DNA of 64,000 bases from Gautieria morchelliformis (GCA_015179125.1 WHVA01000559.1:1-64000), one strand, 5' to 3'; numbered from the stretch's first letter, positions 17,850 to 29,117 are shown. Made by a program: numbers and translations. Notes: generated from the letters alone by a model not told the origin.

Positions 17850-20800
17850 GTATTATACTCTGTCGAGGAAGGAAACAGCGAAGCAGGCTAGACGAGGAGC
17901 GTCGTACGAGTTGTCAAACGTGACCACGGCATGGCAACTGAGGCATTGTGCTGCTACCACAATCGGAGCCACACCATCAGCCAGCGTGGTGCATGTGAGC
18001 CGTGGCATCGACGCGGACAGCATAACGACGAGGAGGAACGAGATGATGACGCAGACCAGAGAGGCGCATGAACACCGACCGACGCGGTACAGGACAGATG
18101 CACACTCGTACACCTGCGTCTGGCCGCCCTGATGAGTCCCCGGGCTCTCGCGATGCTGCGCCCGTCATACTGGTCAGGCCACCATCCCTACGCATGGCCG
18201 GCCCCACTTGTGCACCCCGTGGCGCAACGACAGGTCGAGCTGAGCGTCATGTGCGCGCTGTAAGACCGTGCAGTATGGCTGAGCAGTGAAGTCCCACCTC
18301 TTCGCAAGGGTGGCGTATTCACCAACGTCCCGCCAGAGACGCACGGGCCTGGATGAACGCACCCCGGCCGTGCCCTGTCCCTGCACAGTGAGCCAGACAC
18401 CTTGTCAAGGCCGCCTCCACCTCAACTACAACGGGCCGTAAGAGCTGCCGCAGACCTGTGTAGATGTGCGCCTCTCCATGCTCGTCACACCGGCTGCGCA
18501 CTCCTACCACAGCGCTCTCGGCATCGGACCGCACAGGTAATATGCCATGCCGCGCACCCGCTGGTCGATGCTGCGACCACCGTCCGTGCGGCAGCCCCCA
18601 TGTGCCCTCCCCACGGTCACGGCCCATCCATGCGCGCACACGCCGTCACCGGCCTCAGCTGTGCCCCTCCCACTCCGCCTGATCAATTATCCCGCCGTCA
18701 GCGAGCGCGTAACGCACCACGCTCCATCCAGTGCCGACGTCTCGATGGACCCACAGGGCACCGTGAGCGCCCCACCGCGCGTCCGTCGTGCTGCACCGTG
18801 ACGACCCACCCCATCTCGAGATCCTACGGGGCCTGGTGCCCTACAGCGCCAGCAACAGCAGCTTGGAACACTGCTGCCGCATTACCACCCATGCCGCACC
18901 CACCACAATGCCATGGATGTGCATGAGGTCTGCACCAACAAACACACCACCACACGCCCTTCGCAGCCACACGGCAGCAGGACGCAGCGCCATGCCCGGG
19001 ATGCAGGCATACCCGTCAGCACAGCCGTGGAAATGCTGAGGTTGCAGATAGAGCGTGTTCCCGAGCAGAAGCGGCCACCACTTGCAAAACGCGCAGCGGC
19101 GTTCTCGCACCTTGTGGGCCAACACACACCTACACACAACGCGGTGCTGCCCGGCCCTGTACCAACGACCACGCTGCTGTGCTTGCGCATACTCGCCTCC
19201 ACCTGCGCATGCATGCGCACCTGCCCCACCGCGACCTAAGCAACGACCTCGGCGTCAGCAAGCACGTGATGCACGACACGCCGTCCGATGCCAAGGCCCC
19301 CTGGACCCACATGGCACTGTGGGCACCCCGCCGCATGTCCACGGCGCAGCACCACGACGACCCCTCCCGCCTCACATTACTGCGGGCTCTAGTGGCCTTA
19401 CAGCCCCAAATGCAGGAGCTTGGGGCCCTGCTGCCGCGCTACCGCCTACGTCACACGCATCGCAATGTCACGGGCACGCGCGAGGTTCGGCGCTCCACAC
19501 ACGGGCACACGGGCACCTGCCCAGCCGCGCGTCCGCCACGCAGCACCACGACGACCTGCCCCACCTGGACACCCTACAGGCCCTGGGCCTTACAGCGGCA
19601 GCAGCGGCCGGAGACCCAGCCACCGCGCCGCACGCGTCACGATGTCAACGAACGCGCGCAAGGCCCCGTACCAACGGACGTGCCGCCGTGCACCGGCACG
19701 CTACCCGCTCACGCACGCACAAATGTACACGTATGTCCATCAGTGTAGCGGTGGGAACACCGAGGTTGCAAAGGAGCCCACCCTCACGCAGAGGCGGCCG
19801 CCGCTCGCGAAACACGCAGCGGCACTCCCGCACCTGGTGGGCCAACGTCGCCCGACCGCGCGACTTCACTCCACGTGCGGCTCACACGTACACGGGCGTG
19901 CACAGACACACAGCGCGAGGCCGCGCTGCCACCCAGACGATGTCGCCACGAGAGACCCGCATGGCACGCAGGCCAGGCAGCTCGCCGATCGCCACACCCA
20001 GGCCTTGTTGAGGGTGACCGTGTGCCGCCAGGCTCCTGCCATGTCACGACAAATGTGCGCTGCGCGTGCCAGTGTGTATGGTGCCGCGCAACCCCCGTCT
20101 CTTCGCCCGCCACGCTGCAGTGTGACACCCCGCCCCATGTCGGATTCGCGCAGCCGGTGCTGACGCAGCTCACACGGCCCAGTCATGCAGCGCAAGTGCG
20201 GCATTTCATCCAACGAGCGAAGTGCGGGTCTATCGGCCTGGCACATACCCTGTCATCCCACCACTCCGCTCCTTTCAACCTCCTGTGTGCCTTAGGACGT
20301 ACGAGGCAAGAACACACCCGGTGCCGACACCCCTGCAGCCGCCCTACCACTCATGCCGCGTGCACCACAATGTCACAAACATGCACGAGCACACCAACAG
20401 ATGCACTAGCATGCGCTGGCGCACCCACTCACGCGCGATGAGTGTTGTATGTAGCCATCACAGTCGTGACCCCCATGCGTGGTCACTTGGTCTCCGTCCT
20501 CTCGGTTCCCATCTCCCGATGGGCTCTGTCCCTGGCATATTCCACTGGATGCTGAGAGCCGTGGCGTCAGTCCACACGGAGCAAAGGGAGGGACCACCCC
20601 ACCTGTCACACATGCATCCACGTCATGCTCGTCCAGCTCCCAGCACCCTCGTCACTGCATGCGAGGAGGATTTCGGGAGGAGGCCCAGTCACATCGGGAC
20701 GCTGTGGGCTAGGAGAGGGGTGAGAGACAGGCAGCACTGCCTTAGAGTGTGCCTCTGGGAGCTCTGGATGTGCCACAAGTAGCATGACAGCGACACCCTC

Positions 20801-22600
20801 AACGTTGTGTGTGGCATCATACGATGCACACTCACTGTCGGGAGGGCCAGGCGCATTGCCCTAACACCAGTGCATAGAGGTGCGGCGCATGCATGACCCA
20901 CAGGCCCTCAGAGGCTACAGGCTCTGGTGCCCTTATGACTCCACCACCAGCAGCCCGGGACCCTGCCGTTGCGCTACGGCCCACGCCACACGCGTTACTA
21001 TGTCATGAACACGTGACGAGGACCCTTGCCAACAGACACGCCGCCGTGTACCGGCGTGCCCGCACCCACTCGCTGATGCATGCACGTGCACGGGTGGACG
21101 TACTGAGCGGCACCCTCGCAGCCATGCAGCAGCAGGTCGCAGCCCCGGCATGCCTCCTGCATTTGTGCTGTGTCCCCGGTGGTGTGTGTCCGTCACTGCC
21201 ACTTCCAACCCTCGCCTGGCTCCTCATGCCCCAGTCACACATTGTCTCACCTCTCCTGCTCCCAGGCAATGCCGTGTGACACCGAAGGCAGCAACCACGC
21301 CACGCAGCCGGCGCGCCTTCCGGAGGGCGGCAGGCCAACTGCGTGCGCGTGCATTGCGCCTCGGACGACGCGTCAGACAACGCGGTAGACAATGCTACGC
21401 AGTCGTCGCGAGAGGCCACAACAACACCAAGTGCGACTGTGGAGACGGTGACGCAGCGAAGCACGACGAGGACCCCTCAAGACATGACCCAGATTGGGGT
21501 CCACGCAGACACATGCACCAGTCTGGGTGCGGTCTCATGCAAGCGCTGGCGGGTCCACCAGAGCGCGCTCCACGCAAGGAGCATGCGTTCATCGCACCCA
21601 ACTCATGGATGAAAGGGTCGTGGATGCCAGTGAGGGCATTGACGGCGGTGCCAGTTCAGACCTTACGGCAACCACGCCCTGCGCAACGCCCAGCACAGCG
21701 CAGCCGTTAACGCCCCGCACACATGTGCACAGCTCCACGCATGCACAAGCTCAGCAAGCACCTACATGCGCCTCATGTGTGCCTACTGCGAGCCTTGCGC
21801 GGGCTCAATACGCCTACACCACATGTGTGAGTCCAGCCAATGGTGTAGTCGCTGGGGCACCATCCCTTCCCGCTGGCCCGTGAGTCACTACAATGCACCC
21901 CCCGTGACAGTCTCTCACGTGGCCATGCACAATGCGAGTGTGCATCGACGGGAGGCTGTGCGTTCCTGTGTGCGTACACAGAAGTGTACGTGACATCGAC
22001 GTTGCACAGGTGCGTTCCTCATGGGTTCGCTGCGCACCGCCACGAGCATGCATGGGGCTGCACGACACATGTGTCAGTATGCCTGCGCTAGCCTGCCCCA
22101 TCGCTCACTGGCGGCATTGCCCTACTCGGCAGGGTAGACCCCCACGCGTGTGCATGGCGAGGCCTCATGACCATACAGATCTGCGCCGGTGCACTGCACA
22201 CCCTGCTTGCACCGCAAGGGGTGCATCCATGCTTCCCTGTGCGTGCCATTGCATCCTTCCAGTGCATCCGGCGGAAGTCGCATCCCCCCAACCATTGTGG
22301 CTGCGACCGCCCCCGCTATTGCACCACGTACCCCGTCTGCAGCCACAGCCCACGCATGCCTCATCGTGCTGCATTGCTGTTGAGGCCCCAGCCGTGCATG
22401 ACTGCCGCGCCGGTTGCCCAACTCCATGGACATGCTGCTGGTGCCGTTCATGCATGCTCACACACATGTGGCGCTCCTGCACACCGTCCCACCATGTGCT
22501 CGCTGTGGCTTTTCCGTTCGCAGTCCTCATGCCTCCTCCAACTCCTCACACTGTGTCATCCCATTTGGATTGGTGGTTGGGCCAAGCGCTGACTTGCCCT
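17850..22600 (+). repeat. Degenerate repeats forming the LARD interior
   Basis: Related segments recur. One, beginning with CACC followed by an ACGGGGCCTGGTGCC-like phrase and a CTGCCGC-TAC block, occurs near 18795, 19365, 19555 and 20905. Another, around AGGCGGCCGCCGCTCGCGAA and CACCTGGTGGGCCAAC, occurs near 19060 and 19785. The units are diverged and of unequal spacing. The many long overlapping frames in all six phases are a product of the GC-rich composition and carry no conserved motif. Confidence 0.55.
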
Positions 22601-22643
22601 GGAACCTTATGCATCGGGACGTCGCATTATAGAGGGGGGGTGA

Positions 22644-22958
22644 TGTCAGGGGACCACCTGTTCTTCCTTTTATTGCCCTTCCTTGCATCTCTTCCTCACA
22701 CCTCCTTCATTGCATCCTTCCTGTATTCCTTCTTCTTTTGTGCATCACCACCAGTGGTGTGACTTGCTTATGTCATTGTGTAGCAGCTATATAGTTTGTT
22801 GCTGAGGTAAGGAGATCCTCACTCTGTTCTCTTTGGATCTCCTCTACCTCAGGTGCGCCATCCATGTATTTACTTGCTCACTGACTTATATACTTTGGAT
22901 CTCCTCTACCTCAGGTGCCACTCTATGGAGTAGAGCACCTGTTAGAGTCGCCCTTACA
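22644..22958 (+). repeat. 3' LTR of the LARD-like element
   Basis: It is 315 bp and about 98% identical to the 5' LTR. Five of six differences are transitions, several at CpG sites. It is followed by the TSD GGAAA. Confidence 0.9.
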
Positions 22959-23089
22959 GGAAATTCAAGGAATATTTGAATAGAGTTCTCCCAACAATAG
23001 CCACGTATATTAGCTACTATCAGCTGGGAAAACAAGGTTTTAAAGCGATTTTAATCCTTTTTTTTCATGAGGCTTTTCATTAGCAACGG

Positions 23090-23569
23090 TTCCCACACAA
23101 ACGTGCGGTCAAAGACCGCAACAACGCGCTCGAGGCTGAGCGCACCAAGGTAGAAGAGCTGGAGGAGCAGCTGAAGGCACTCCAGCTCACACATGCAGCC
23201 TCGAAAAGGCCACGCCATGACCGGGCCACAGACCCAGTGGCCAGCCCTTCATCACCACACACAACGGCACCCTTGCCAGCGCGTGCAGCCTTGGGACTGG
23301 CTTCCCGAATATCAGCTCCCACCCTAACATCAACAGAGGGGCAGAGCATGCCATCCAACACAGCATACAACATCCTGGATGGATGGGAGTCTGACTCCTC
23401 CGCCTGGAAGACGTACAACCCGGACAGGGCTCAGTGTATAGCTGAGCAGCCTAAAAAGAAGCGCAAGAAATTGCACGGCACCCCCAACACATACAATGGC
23501 CTAGCTATTGCGAGGGAGAGCGCAATCAGCGCATACTGTAAGAAAGCTATGCTGTCTAGTTGCAGATAA
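23090..23569 (+). pseudogene. Gag-like coding remnant, N-terminal piece
   Basis: An open frame reads RAVKDRNNALEAERTKVEEL, then LEEQLKALQLTHAASKRPRH, a probable coiled coil. A Ser/Pro/Thr region (PSNTAYNILDGWESDSSAW) and a basic KKKRKK nuclear-localisation-like motif follow, and the stop is at 23567-23569. The frame is open without an ATG. With the pieces at 24117 and 25253 and the tract and LTR at 25801, it looks like the gag-type gene of an LTR element. I do not recognise the family. Confidence 0.4.
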
Positions 23570-23672
23570 GGAGAGATTGGACGTGCACACAAGCACCCAC
23601 AAGTGCAAACTTTATTGTTCTTCTGCCATTGTTCTCTCGTCATTATTCTAGTTATACTATATAAGTAGCTAG

Positions 23673-24071
23673 CACTGGAGGCATATAAAAATTTTCTGGT
23701 CTGAAAAACTGTTCAAAAAACTGTAAAGATATTCCAATTTTTTTTAGTGTTTTTAATGTGAAAAAACTTTAACATGATTTTGGGTTTTTGTTAGAATTTG
23801 TTGAGCAAGAAAATTGTAAAAAAGTTTAAAGTTTTTTGCAGGGTTTTTTATGTCTTTTTATAAGTTTCTTTGTGAAAACACAAAGAAACCCATAAAAAAA
23901 CCCTGAAAAAAACTTTGAAATTTTTTACAATTTTCTCGCTCAACAAATTCTAATAAAAACACAAAATTTTATTATAGTTTTTTTACATAAAAAACACTAA
24001 AAATATTTGGAATACCTTTACAGTTTTTTGAACAGTTTTTCAGACAAGAAAACTCTTATATGGCTGCAGTG
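23673..24071. mobile_element. 399-bp foldback element, second of the CACTG family
   Basis: It starts CACTGGAGGCATATAA and ends with a near reverse complement (TTATATGGCTGCAGTG). The arms are complementary along their whole length around a centre near 23875. A perfect 3-bp duplication TAG flanks it (23670-23672 and 24072-24074). Its ends resemble those of the 12380 element but the interiors differ. Confidence 0.85.
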
Positions 24072-24116
24072 TAGTGATGTCGGGTAGGTAGGGAAGAATG
24101 GGACCCCACTCTTGAC

Positions 24117-24318
24117 ACAGGACAGCTATGTACCTCACAATACCTGGCAGCGTCACTGTCACACACCATCAACAACCCTGCCCTACAACGGCAGGTAGCG
24201 TTGGTCGAGGCCCAGTACATCGGGCCTCACGTGGACCTGCCGCCACCGGCAGGGATAGTTCACCCGCCCTACCCAGGGGAAGGGGAGATCATACCACTCG
24301 GAGACTGTTTTGAAACCC
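24117..24318 (+). pseudogene. Gag-like coding remnant, middle piece
   Basis: The frame reads GQLCTSQYLAASLSHTINNP, ALQRQVALVEAQYIGPHVDL and GEGEIIPLGDCFETH before it is lost at about 24320. The Gln/Pro-rich style fits the neighbouring pieces. It is interrupted on the right by an insertion. Confidence 0.35.
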
Positions 24319-25252
24319 ATTGAACTAAACGTAAAACTGTGGTGTTAAACACAATTCTAAAGTTCAATCAGAGATTTGACTTTACAAGCTCACACAAGCT
24401 TTGAAACTATTTTAAGGGAGAACCCAATTAAGAAATTATACTCTGGTGAACAATCAGAATCAGTATTGGTACAGGAAGTGTAGCAATAGAGATTTAACTG
24501 AACACATGTAGTTCTTAGATTGTACAATACTTTGTGAGGTCAAAGAATGTTATTAGGCATCCAAGGGTCCAGATACTTTAAGGGGGAAAGCTACTTAGAG
24601 TCTTAGGACCACGGGTCAAGTGAATTAAAGACAACAATAATCCCCAAGACGTGAAAAGATAGTTCTGTGCTTGAACTCTTCCTCAGTTCAAGTATATCAC
24701 TATTCTCGTGGCTATTCTGGTTTTCCAACTCAACAAACGTAGGACATTAACTCACATACCCTGAGTTAGGTTAATATCTGCAGTGTGTTGATTGATCAAG
24801 AAAGATCAATTACTCAAAAGGCTATTAACCCACTTAACTCAGAGTTAAGTTAATTATCTATTGCGTGAATTGAATAACTAATAACCAGGACTATTAGATC
24901 ACTGCTCAGAGTGGCGTCTAATCGTACAGGGTTACTAATCAGTTACTCTTAGTAATGTTGCTGTTCGCAGCGCGATTATTCAGAGCCTGCTGCAATTAAA
25001 ATAGAGCACTCTTGTACTTCTCAGAGCCAATCAGAGTTGCTGCAATCTTAGACTGTAGCCAAGTCAGTGAGCCAGTACTTCATTACAAGGCTGTGTTGAA
25101 GTCACACTTCAGTTACTCAAGGTATGAGCGGTTTGGGTGAAAGATGATTGATTGCTTCACTGCTAAAACTGCAGGCTATTTATACTGCATCTATCTAGCT
25201 TATGTAACTACTGCTAGGAACCTTGTAGAGGCTTCTACTACTGTGAAGAACC
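24319..25252 (-). repeat. LTR-like insertion inside the gag-like gene
   Basis: AT-rich, non-coding sequence separates two gag-like pieces. On the minus strand a TATAAATAGCC box (near 25185) and its position suggest an LTR reading leftward. Phrases such as GATGATTGATT and TACTTATACTAT-type blocks also occur in the 11262 insertion. I could not define target duplications, so the limits are approximate. Confidence 0.35.
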
Positions 25253-25795
25253 TTGTGGAAGCTTAGAGAGAGCACCAGCCTGCGGCTGTCCATCACGGGC
25301 CCCTATCCCGTGAGAGGCCTGGCTGGCCCAGACATCCCGCTTGTCGAGATCGCACAGTGGCTAGCCTGCTACGCTGGCGTCACGAGCGAGCGAGTGACTC
25401 GCATTGAACATTATGTTCAACACAGTCTCACCGGCACGGCATTCAGTGCTGCCACCCGAGAGGGTCAGCAAAAGATCCTCAAGACAAGCCATGTGAGAGC
25501 CACAGTGCCACTGCACTCACTCACACTCAGCTCGACCAAGAGCTTCCGAGCATCCAGCCACCCCCACAGGCCAATGACCCGGCCATCGAGGACATACTCC
25601 ACAAGGACACCGGCCTCGACAACCAGGCGGAATCCCCCACCACTGGCGAGGTAGAGCCACTGCACCCAAACACCCCCATAGACACAGAGGCGCCCCCGGC
25701 GGAGTCGCATGTTCCGCCGGCCCCATATGATGCCAATGTCATCATATTGGAATCATTAGAGGACTCCATCATGGAGGACCTCTATAACTCTTGAA
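25253..25795 (+). pseudogene. Gag-like coding remnant, C-terminal piece
   Basis: A first frame reads STSLRLSITGPYPVRG, LVEIAQWLACYAGVTSERVT and EHYVQHSLTGTAFSAATREG. After a shift near 25500 a second frame continues TQLDQELPSIQPPPQANDPA to VIILESLEDSIMEDLYNS and stops at 25793-25795. The acidic C-terminus ending six bases before a polypurine-like tract is what a gag-only or truncated retroelement would show. Confidence 0.4.
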
Positions 25796-25800
25796 GTTGT

Positions 25801-26186
25801 CTATAGAGGGGGAGGGTGTAAATAACCTATGTACAATAGTTATTACCTAATCCCAGTGGGCCCCTTAGGGACCCACTGTATAGTTCATGCGTGGGAACCA
25901 GCCAGCAGTCCTTATCACATCTTACCTTTACCTGTCACTATGTAGCATCCAGAATACCACTCATTGGTCAAGTTCTGTCTGCCCTTGTGATATGAGGTCA
26001 TAATATCGACATCTTTGCATTTCATTTGAGCGCTGGTCTTTTTGGAGAAGTCGACATTGGAGTCCATGTTGGTTCAGGACAAGATGTGTCACCTTTCCCA
26101 CCTATCTTTCGAACTCCGCCGCGTTGTTCACAGGTCACATGATCCAACTTGTGGTCTCGTGGGGCTCAACCTTAAAGGGGAGATAC
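25801..26186 (+). repeat. Polypurine tract and partial LTR starting TGTAAATAACC
   Basis: ATAGAGGGGGAGGG is followed at 25817 by TGTAAATAACC, a plausible LTR start belonging to the gag-like gene upstream. The LTR 3' end is not visible; another LTR-type sequence begins at 26187. Confidence 0.45.
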
Positions 26187-26760
26187 TGTTACGACCATGC
26201 CTTTCCAACTCCGACACTCAGTTCCGCACACATTCTGACCCTCCAATAGTTCCAATATTCTGCCCCTTGTTTTATTCCTTTGTTCTTTCAACTCTATTCC
26301 TCAGATACACTGGACTTGCCTTGCAGCACAGCAAGACCATATGTCTGGCCCCCTTTGGAGTCTCATTGTTTCTTTCTGTCAGATATACTTTCTGACCCTT
26401 GTTCTTTTGCCATTGTTCTACCCTACCCTGCACCCCCCTTGTAGTCCCCTTGTTCCCGATTTGATAGTTACCCCATATGTCTATCCGACTTCTGCTCCCT
26501 CTGGAATTTGCTTAGTACTACCCCATTACATGTTGTCTCAGCTCTTTGTATAAAAGCCCCTCATGTATGCTCGTTATTCTGCAATCAGATAATCGCCTTC
26601 GATACGTGATTTCCTTCACTCTATCTCCTGTTCTTAGCACAGCAAGTTTTGCAAGACCTCTGTCTCTCCGCCTTCCGCCACCCGACTCAGTTTCCAACTC
26701 AAGTTCCGACTCCTGTTTAGTTTGATACTTTCCGACTTCTGACTCACAATCTGAAATACT
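26187..26760 (+). repeat. Gypsy-type LTR, plus orientation
   Basis: It begins TGTTACGACCATGCC right after a purine tract (AAAGGGGAGATAC). It contains a TATA box (TATAAAAG, 26549-26556) followed by a conserved leader. It is the inverse of the copy ending at 27485. TGTTACGACC is a common start for fungal chromoviral LTRs. The 3' limit is approximate. Confidence 0.65.
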
Positions 26761-26984
26761 TAGGACGATAATTCATTGTGGGTGCAACATATAAGTTGAA
26801 GCCATTGTCCTTTCTAGTTCCAACTTGTGGAAATCTCAATACGTAACAGGCATGGACCCTTTTTGTTTTGATAGGTATGTTAGGGCTACTACTAGTGTTT
26901 GCTAGCAATGCTCTGTGTGCCTTTTTAGAGCACATTTGGGTGATTAAAAGTGTTTTGGAAGTTTTTGTTGTTGTGGTGAGCATG

Positions 26985-27485
26985 AGAAAGTTTTCGGGAC
27001 AGAGGTCTTGTGAGTACTCACTGTGCTAAGAACAGGAGACAATGTGAGGGAGCCAAGTATCAAAGTTGATTATCTAATTGCAGAATAAAGCGCATACATG
27101 AGTGGGTTTTATAAAAAGAGCTGGAGCAGCATGGAATGTTGAACTACTAAGCATGTTCTGATGAAAGCGGAAGTCAGACAAGACATACAGGGTAAGTATC
27201 TAATCTGGAACAAAGAACTACAAGAGGGTTGCAGGGTATGTCAAGAACACTAGGCAAAATAACAAGGGGACGGAAAGTCTATTTGACAAAACGGAACAAT
27301 GGGGCTCCTGATATTTCAGACATAGGGTCTTGCTGTGCTGCGAGTCAAGTCTGAATGGTCTGTATAACACAGTCAAAGGGGGAACAGATATAACAAGGGG
27401 GGTTGGGGGGGACATTGGAGGTATCAGAATGTTGGAAAGGAAGTGGAACTGAGTATCAGAAGGCAGGATTGGCATGGTCATAACA
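26985..27485 (-). repeat. Gypsy-type LTR, minus orientation, facing the previous one
   Basis: On the minus strand it starts at 27485 with TGTTATGACCATGCC and is alignable to the 26187 copy through the phrases GCAGCACAGCAAGACC and TGTTCTTAGCACAG. It is diverged, so it is an old copy. Confidence 0.65.
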
Positions 27486-27809
27486 ACTGGAAGGGTGAGC
27501 GGTTGGGGTGGCAGTATCCCCCTGATGAGAGCTTTTGTCAGCTTGAAACCACTACACACCCACAGCTGTAAGGGCAACCCTGGCTAGCTGTGGAGATCAC
27601 ACTACCACACAACTTACAAGGGGAATCCAAACTACATACATAAATGAACAGAATATACAAGAGGGGGATTCTCACCTGACAAGGGAAATCAGAAGAAAAA
27701 AGTCTAAGGACCCTGATGTGAGTGAGCCTGTATTATACTATCTTGTCCACACCCAGGGCCAACACTCAGTGGTGACCATCAACCCTGCATCCCCCTGGCC
27801 TGTTAAGGT

Positions 27810-28248
27810 TGTGTTCATACTGTAGTTCAGCTATACCAAGCCAAACTCAGGTCTTGGGGGGTTGGAGGGCTTGGCTTCAACCTCTTGGGTTGCACCCACT
27901 TGATGCTCCACCCTAATTTTGGGAGTGGTCTCGGCTACAAGCCGAGATACGAGTTTCAATATCAAGCAGAGGGTCTCAAGTACGATAAGCTAATTCGATA
28001 TCTGAACTGAGGAGCTACTGTACATGGACTGGAGGTCTATATAGTAAAGTAGCGTGCAGGGTCACAAAGAGAACATGATCAGATCAACGGTCAGGGGAAC
28101 AAGGGTCAGGAAAAGGGGAACTAGAAAAGGGAATCAGGGGTGATGGGAAGTGTGAAGGGAAACCCGAAGGAAAGCCAAGAATAACCCAAGGTTCCTGAAC
28201 GAGAGCCGAAGCCAAGCTTCAGTCCGGATTTGGGAATGGGTCGTAACA
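27810..28248 (-). repeat. Third gypsy-type LTR, minus orientation
   Basis: It starts at 28248 on the minus strand with TGTTACGACCCATTCC and appears to end ...GAACACA near 27810. It shares only the start and general layout with the other two, so it is a different family. Confidence 0.5.
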
Positions 28249-28739
28249 TGGCCTCTCAACCCTCAACCGACCCTGGATATCGCATACTATGTGAGTCGCT
28301 TAACTTCCAACACTGTTCTGAAGCAGAAGTTGGAATTGGAGTGGAATTGGTGAAGTGAATGGAGCTGGTGAAAGAGCTTCCTGAAGCAGAACTGTTTCCA
28401 GAAGCAGAATCGGGAATGGAAGCTGCGTATATGCATCGTAAGATATCACAAATTACAGCTCAGAATGTGGGTATTATTCACCGCTCACCTGGCAGCCTCA
28501 GCATTGAAGCTGTTTTGTGGCAGTGGACTCAGAGACCCTTTGAAGGCGTGAGTGCAGATGCAAGGGTGGTGGGCAGAACAAAGGTGGGGATATAGCAAGC
28601 ACAAACCCCAAGAAACTGGACTTGAACAAATTCCTTGTTCAAAATTCAATATTTGAGGGTGTTACACATATGTGCTGGCAATAAGCTCTGTTCACGTGTG
28701 GGCATATGCATGCTAAGGTAAACGCACATTGAGTTGACC

Positions 28740-29020
28740 GGTCATGTTCAGCCACCTGGATATTGATGTGGATGGATGAAGTTGATCCAATTCTGAAGAC
28801 TTCATTGCTGTGAATAGATTAGACATTTGATGGTCTGAGAAAATGTCTGTACATGAAGATAGACCAGTAGAATGCGGCTGGTCACACGGAGTATGGACTT
28901 CAACTTCAATTCCAGACCCCTAAAACGCGGTGATTGCTGCCACTTCCTCCAATACAGCCTCTTCGATGTGCTGGAAACCGTCGGCCTCCAGTTCATCTAC
29001 TACCTTGCCCATTTCCACCT
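28740..29020 (-). pseudogene. Minus-strand coding remnant of unknown family
   Basis: Reading leftward, EMGKVVDELEADGFQHIEEA is followed by a stop and then VEVHTPCDQPHSTGLSSCTD in the same frame. It looks like a protein broken by one stop codon. I do not recognise it. Confidence 0.25.
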
Positions 29021-29043
29021 CTCACCGTGCACCCTAAGACACG

Positions 29044-29117
29044 TATAACAGCAACATTTTAAAGTTAGCTGCTGAGAAGCCCATCTCATCGGCTTACTTT
29101 AGAATGTTGCTGTTATA
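29044..29117. mobile_element. 74-bp hairpin mini-element
   Basis: The 22-bp arms 29044-29065 and 29096-29117 are reverse complements with a single mismatch, around a 30-nt loop. The ends (TATAACAGC / GCTGTTATA) are compatible with a TA target duplication, as for Tc1/mariner-derived MITEs. Confidence 0.7.

Larger units (their letters stand above)
17014..22958 (+). mobile_element. LARD-like LTR retrotransposon without gag or pol, 5.9 kb
   Basis: Two direct TG...CA LTRs of 315 bp (17014-17328 and 22644-22958) differ at six positions. They are flanked by perfect target duplications GGAAA (17009-17013 and 22959-22963). A G-rich tract (ATAGAGGGGGGGTGA, 22630-22643) sits right before the 3' LTR as a polypurine tract. 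The 5.3-kb interior is GC-rich and contains no recognisable gag, protease, integrase or RT on either strand. This is the definition of a large retrotransposon derivative (LARD), which must be mobilised by an autonomous relative. I could not identify a clear tRNA primer binding site after the 5' LTR. Confidence 0.85.

Noticed and set aside
19055-20163. Overlapping frames of 188-318 codons in the GC-rich interior of the LARD-like element
   Set aside because: They occur in several phases at once, are rich in His, Arg, Pro and Ala as expected from composition, and show no retroviral or other motif.
23237-23569. Independent small gene of 110 codons starting at a GTG
   Set aside because: The frame is open upstream to about 23090 with coiled-coil sequence and has no ATG; it fits better as part of the split gag-like gene.
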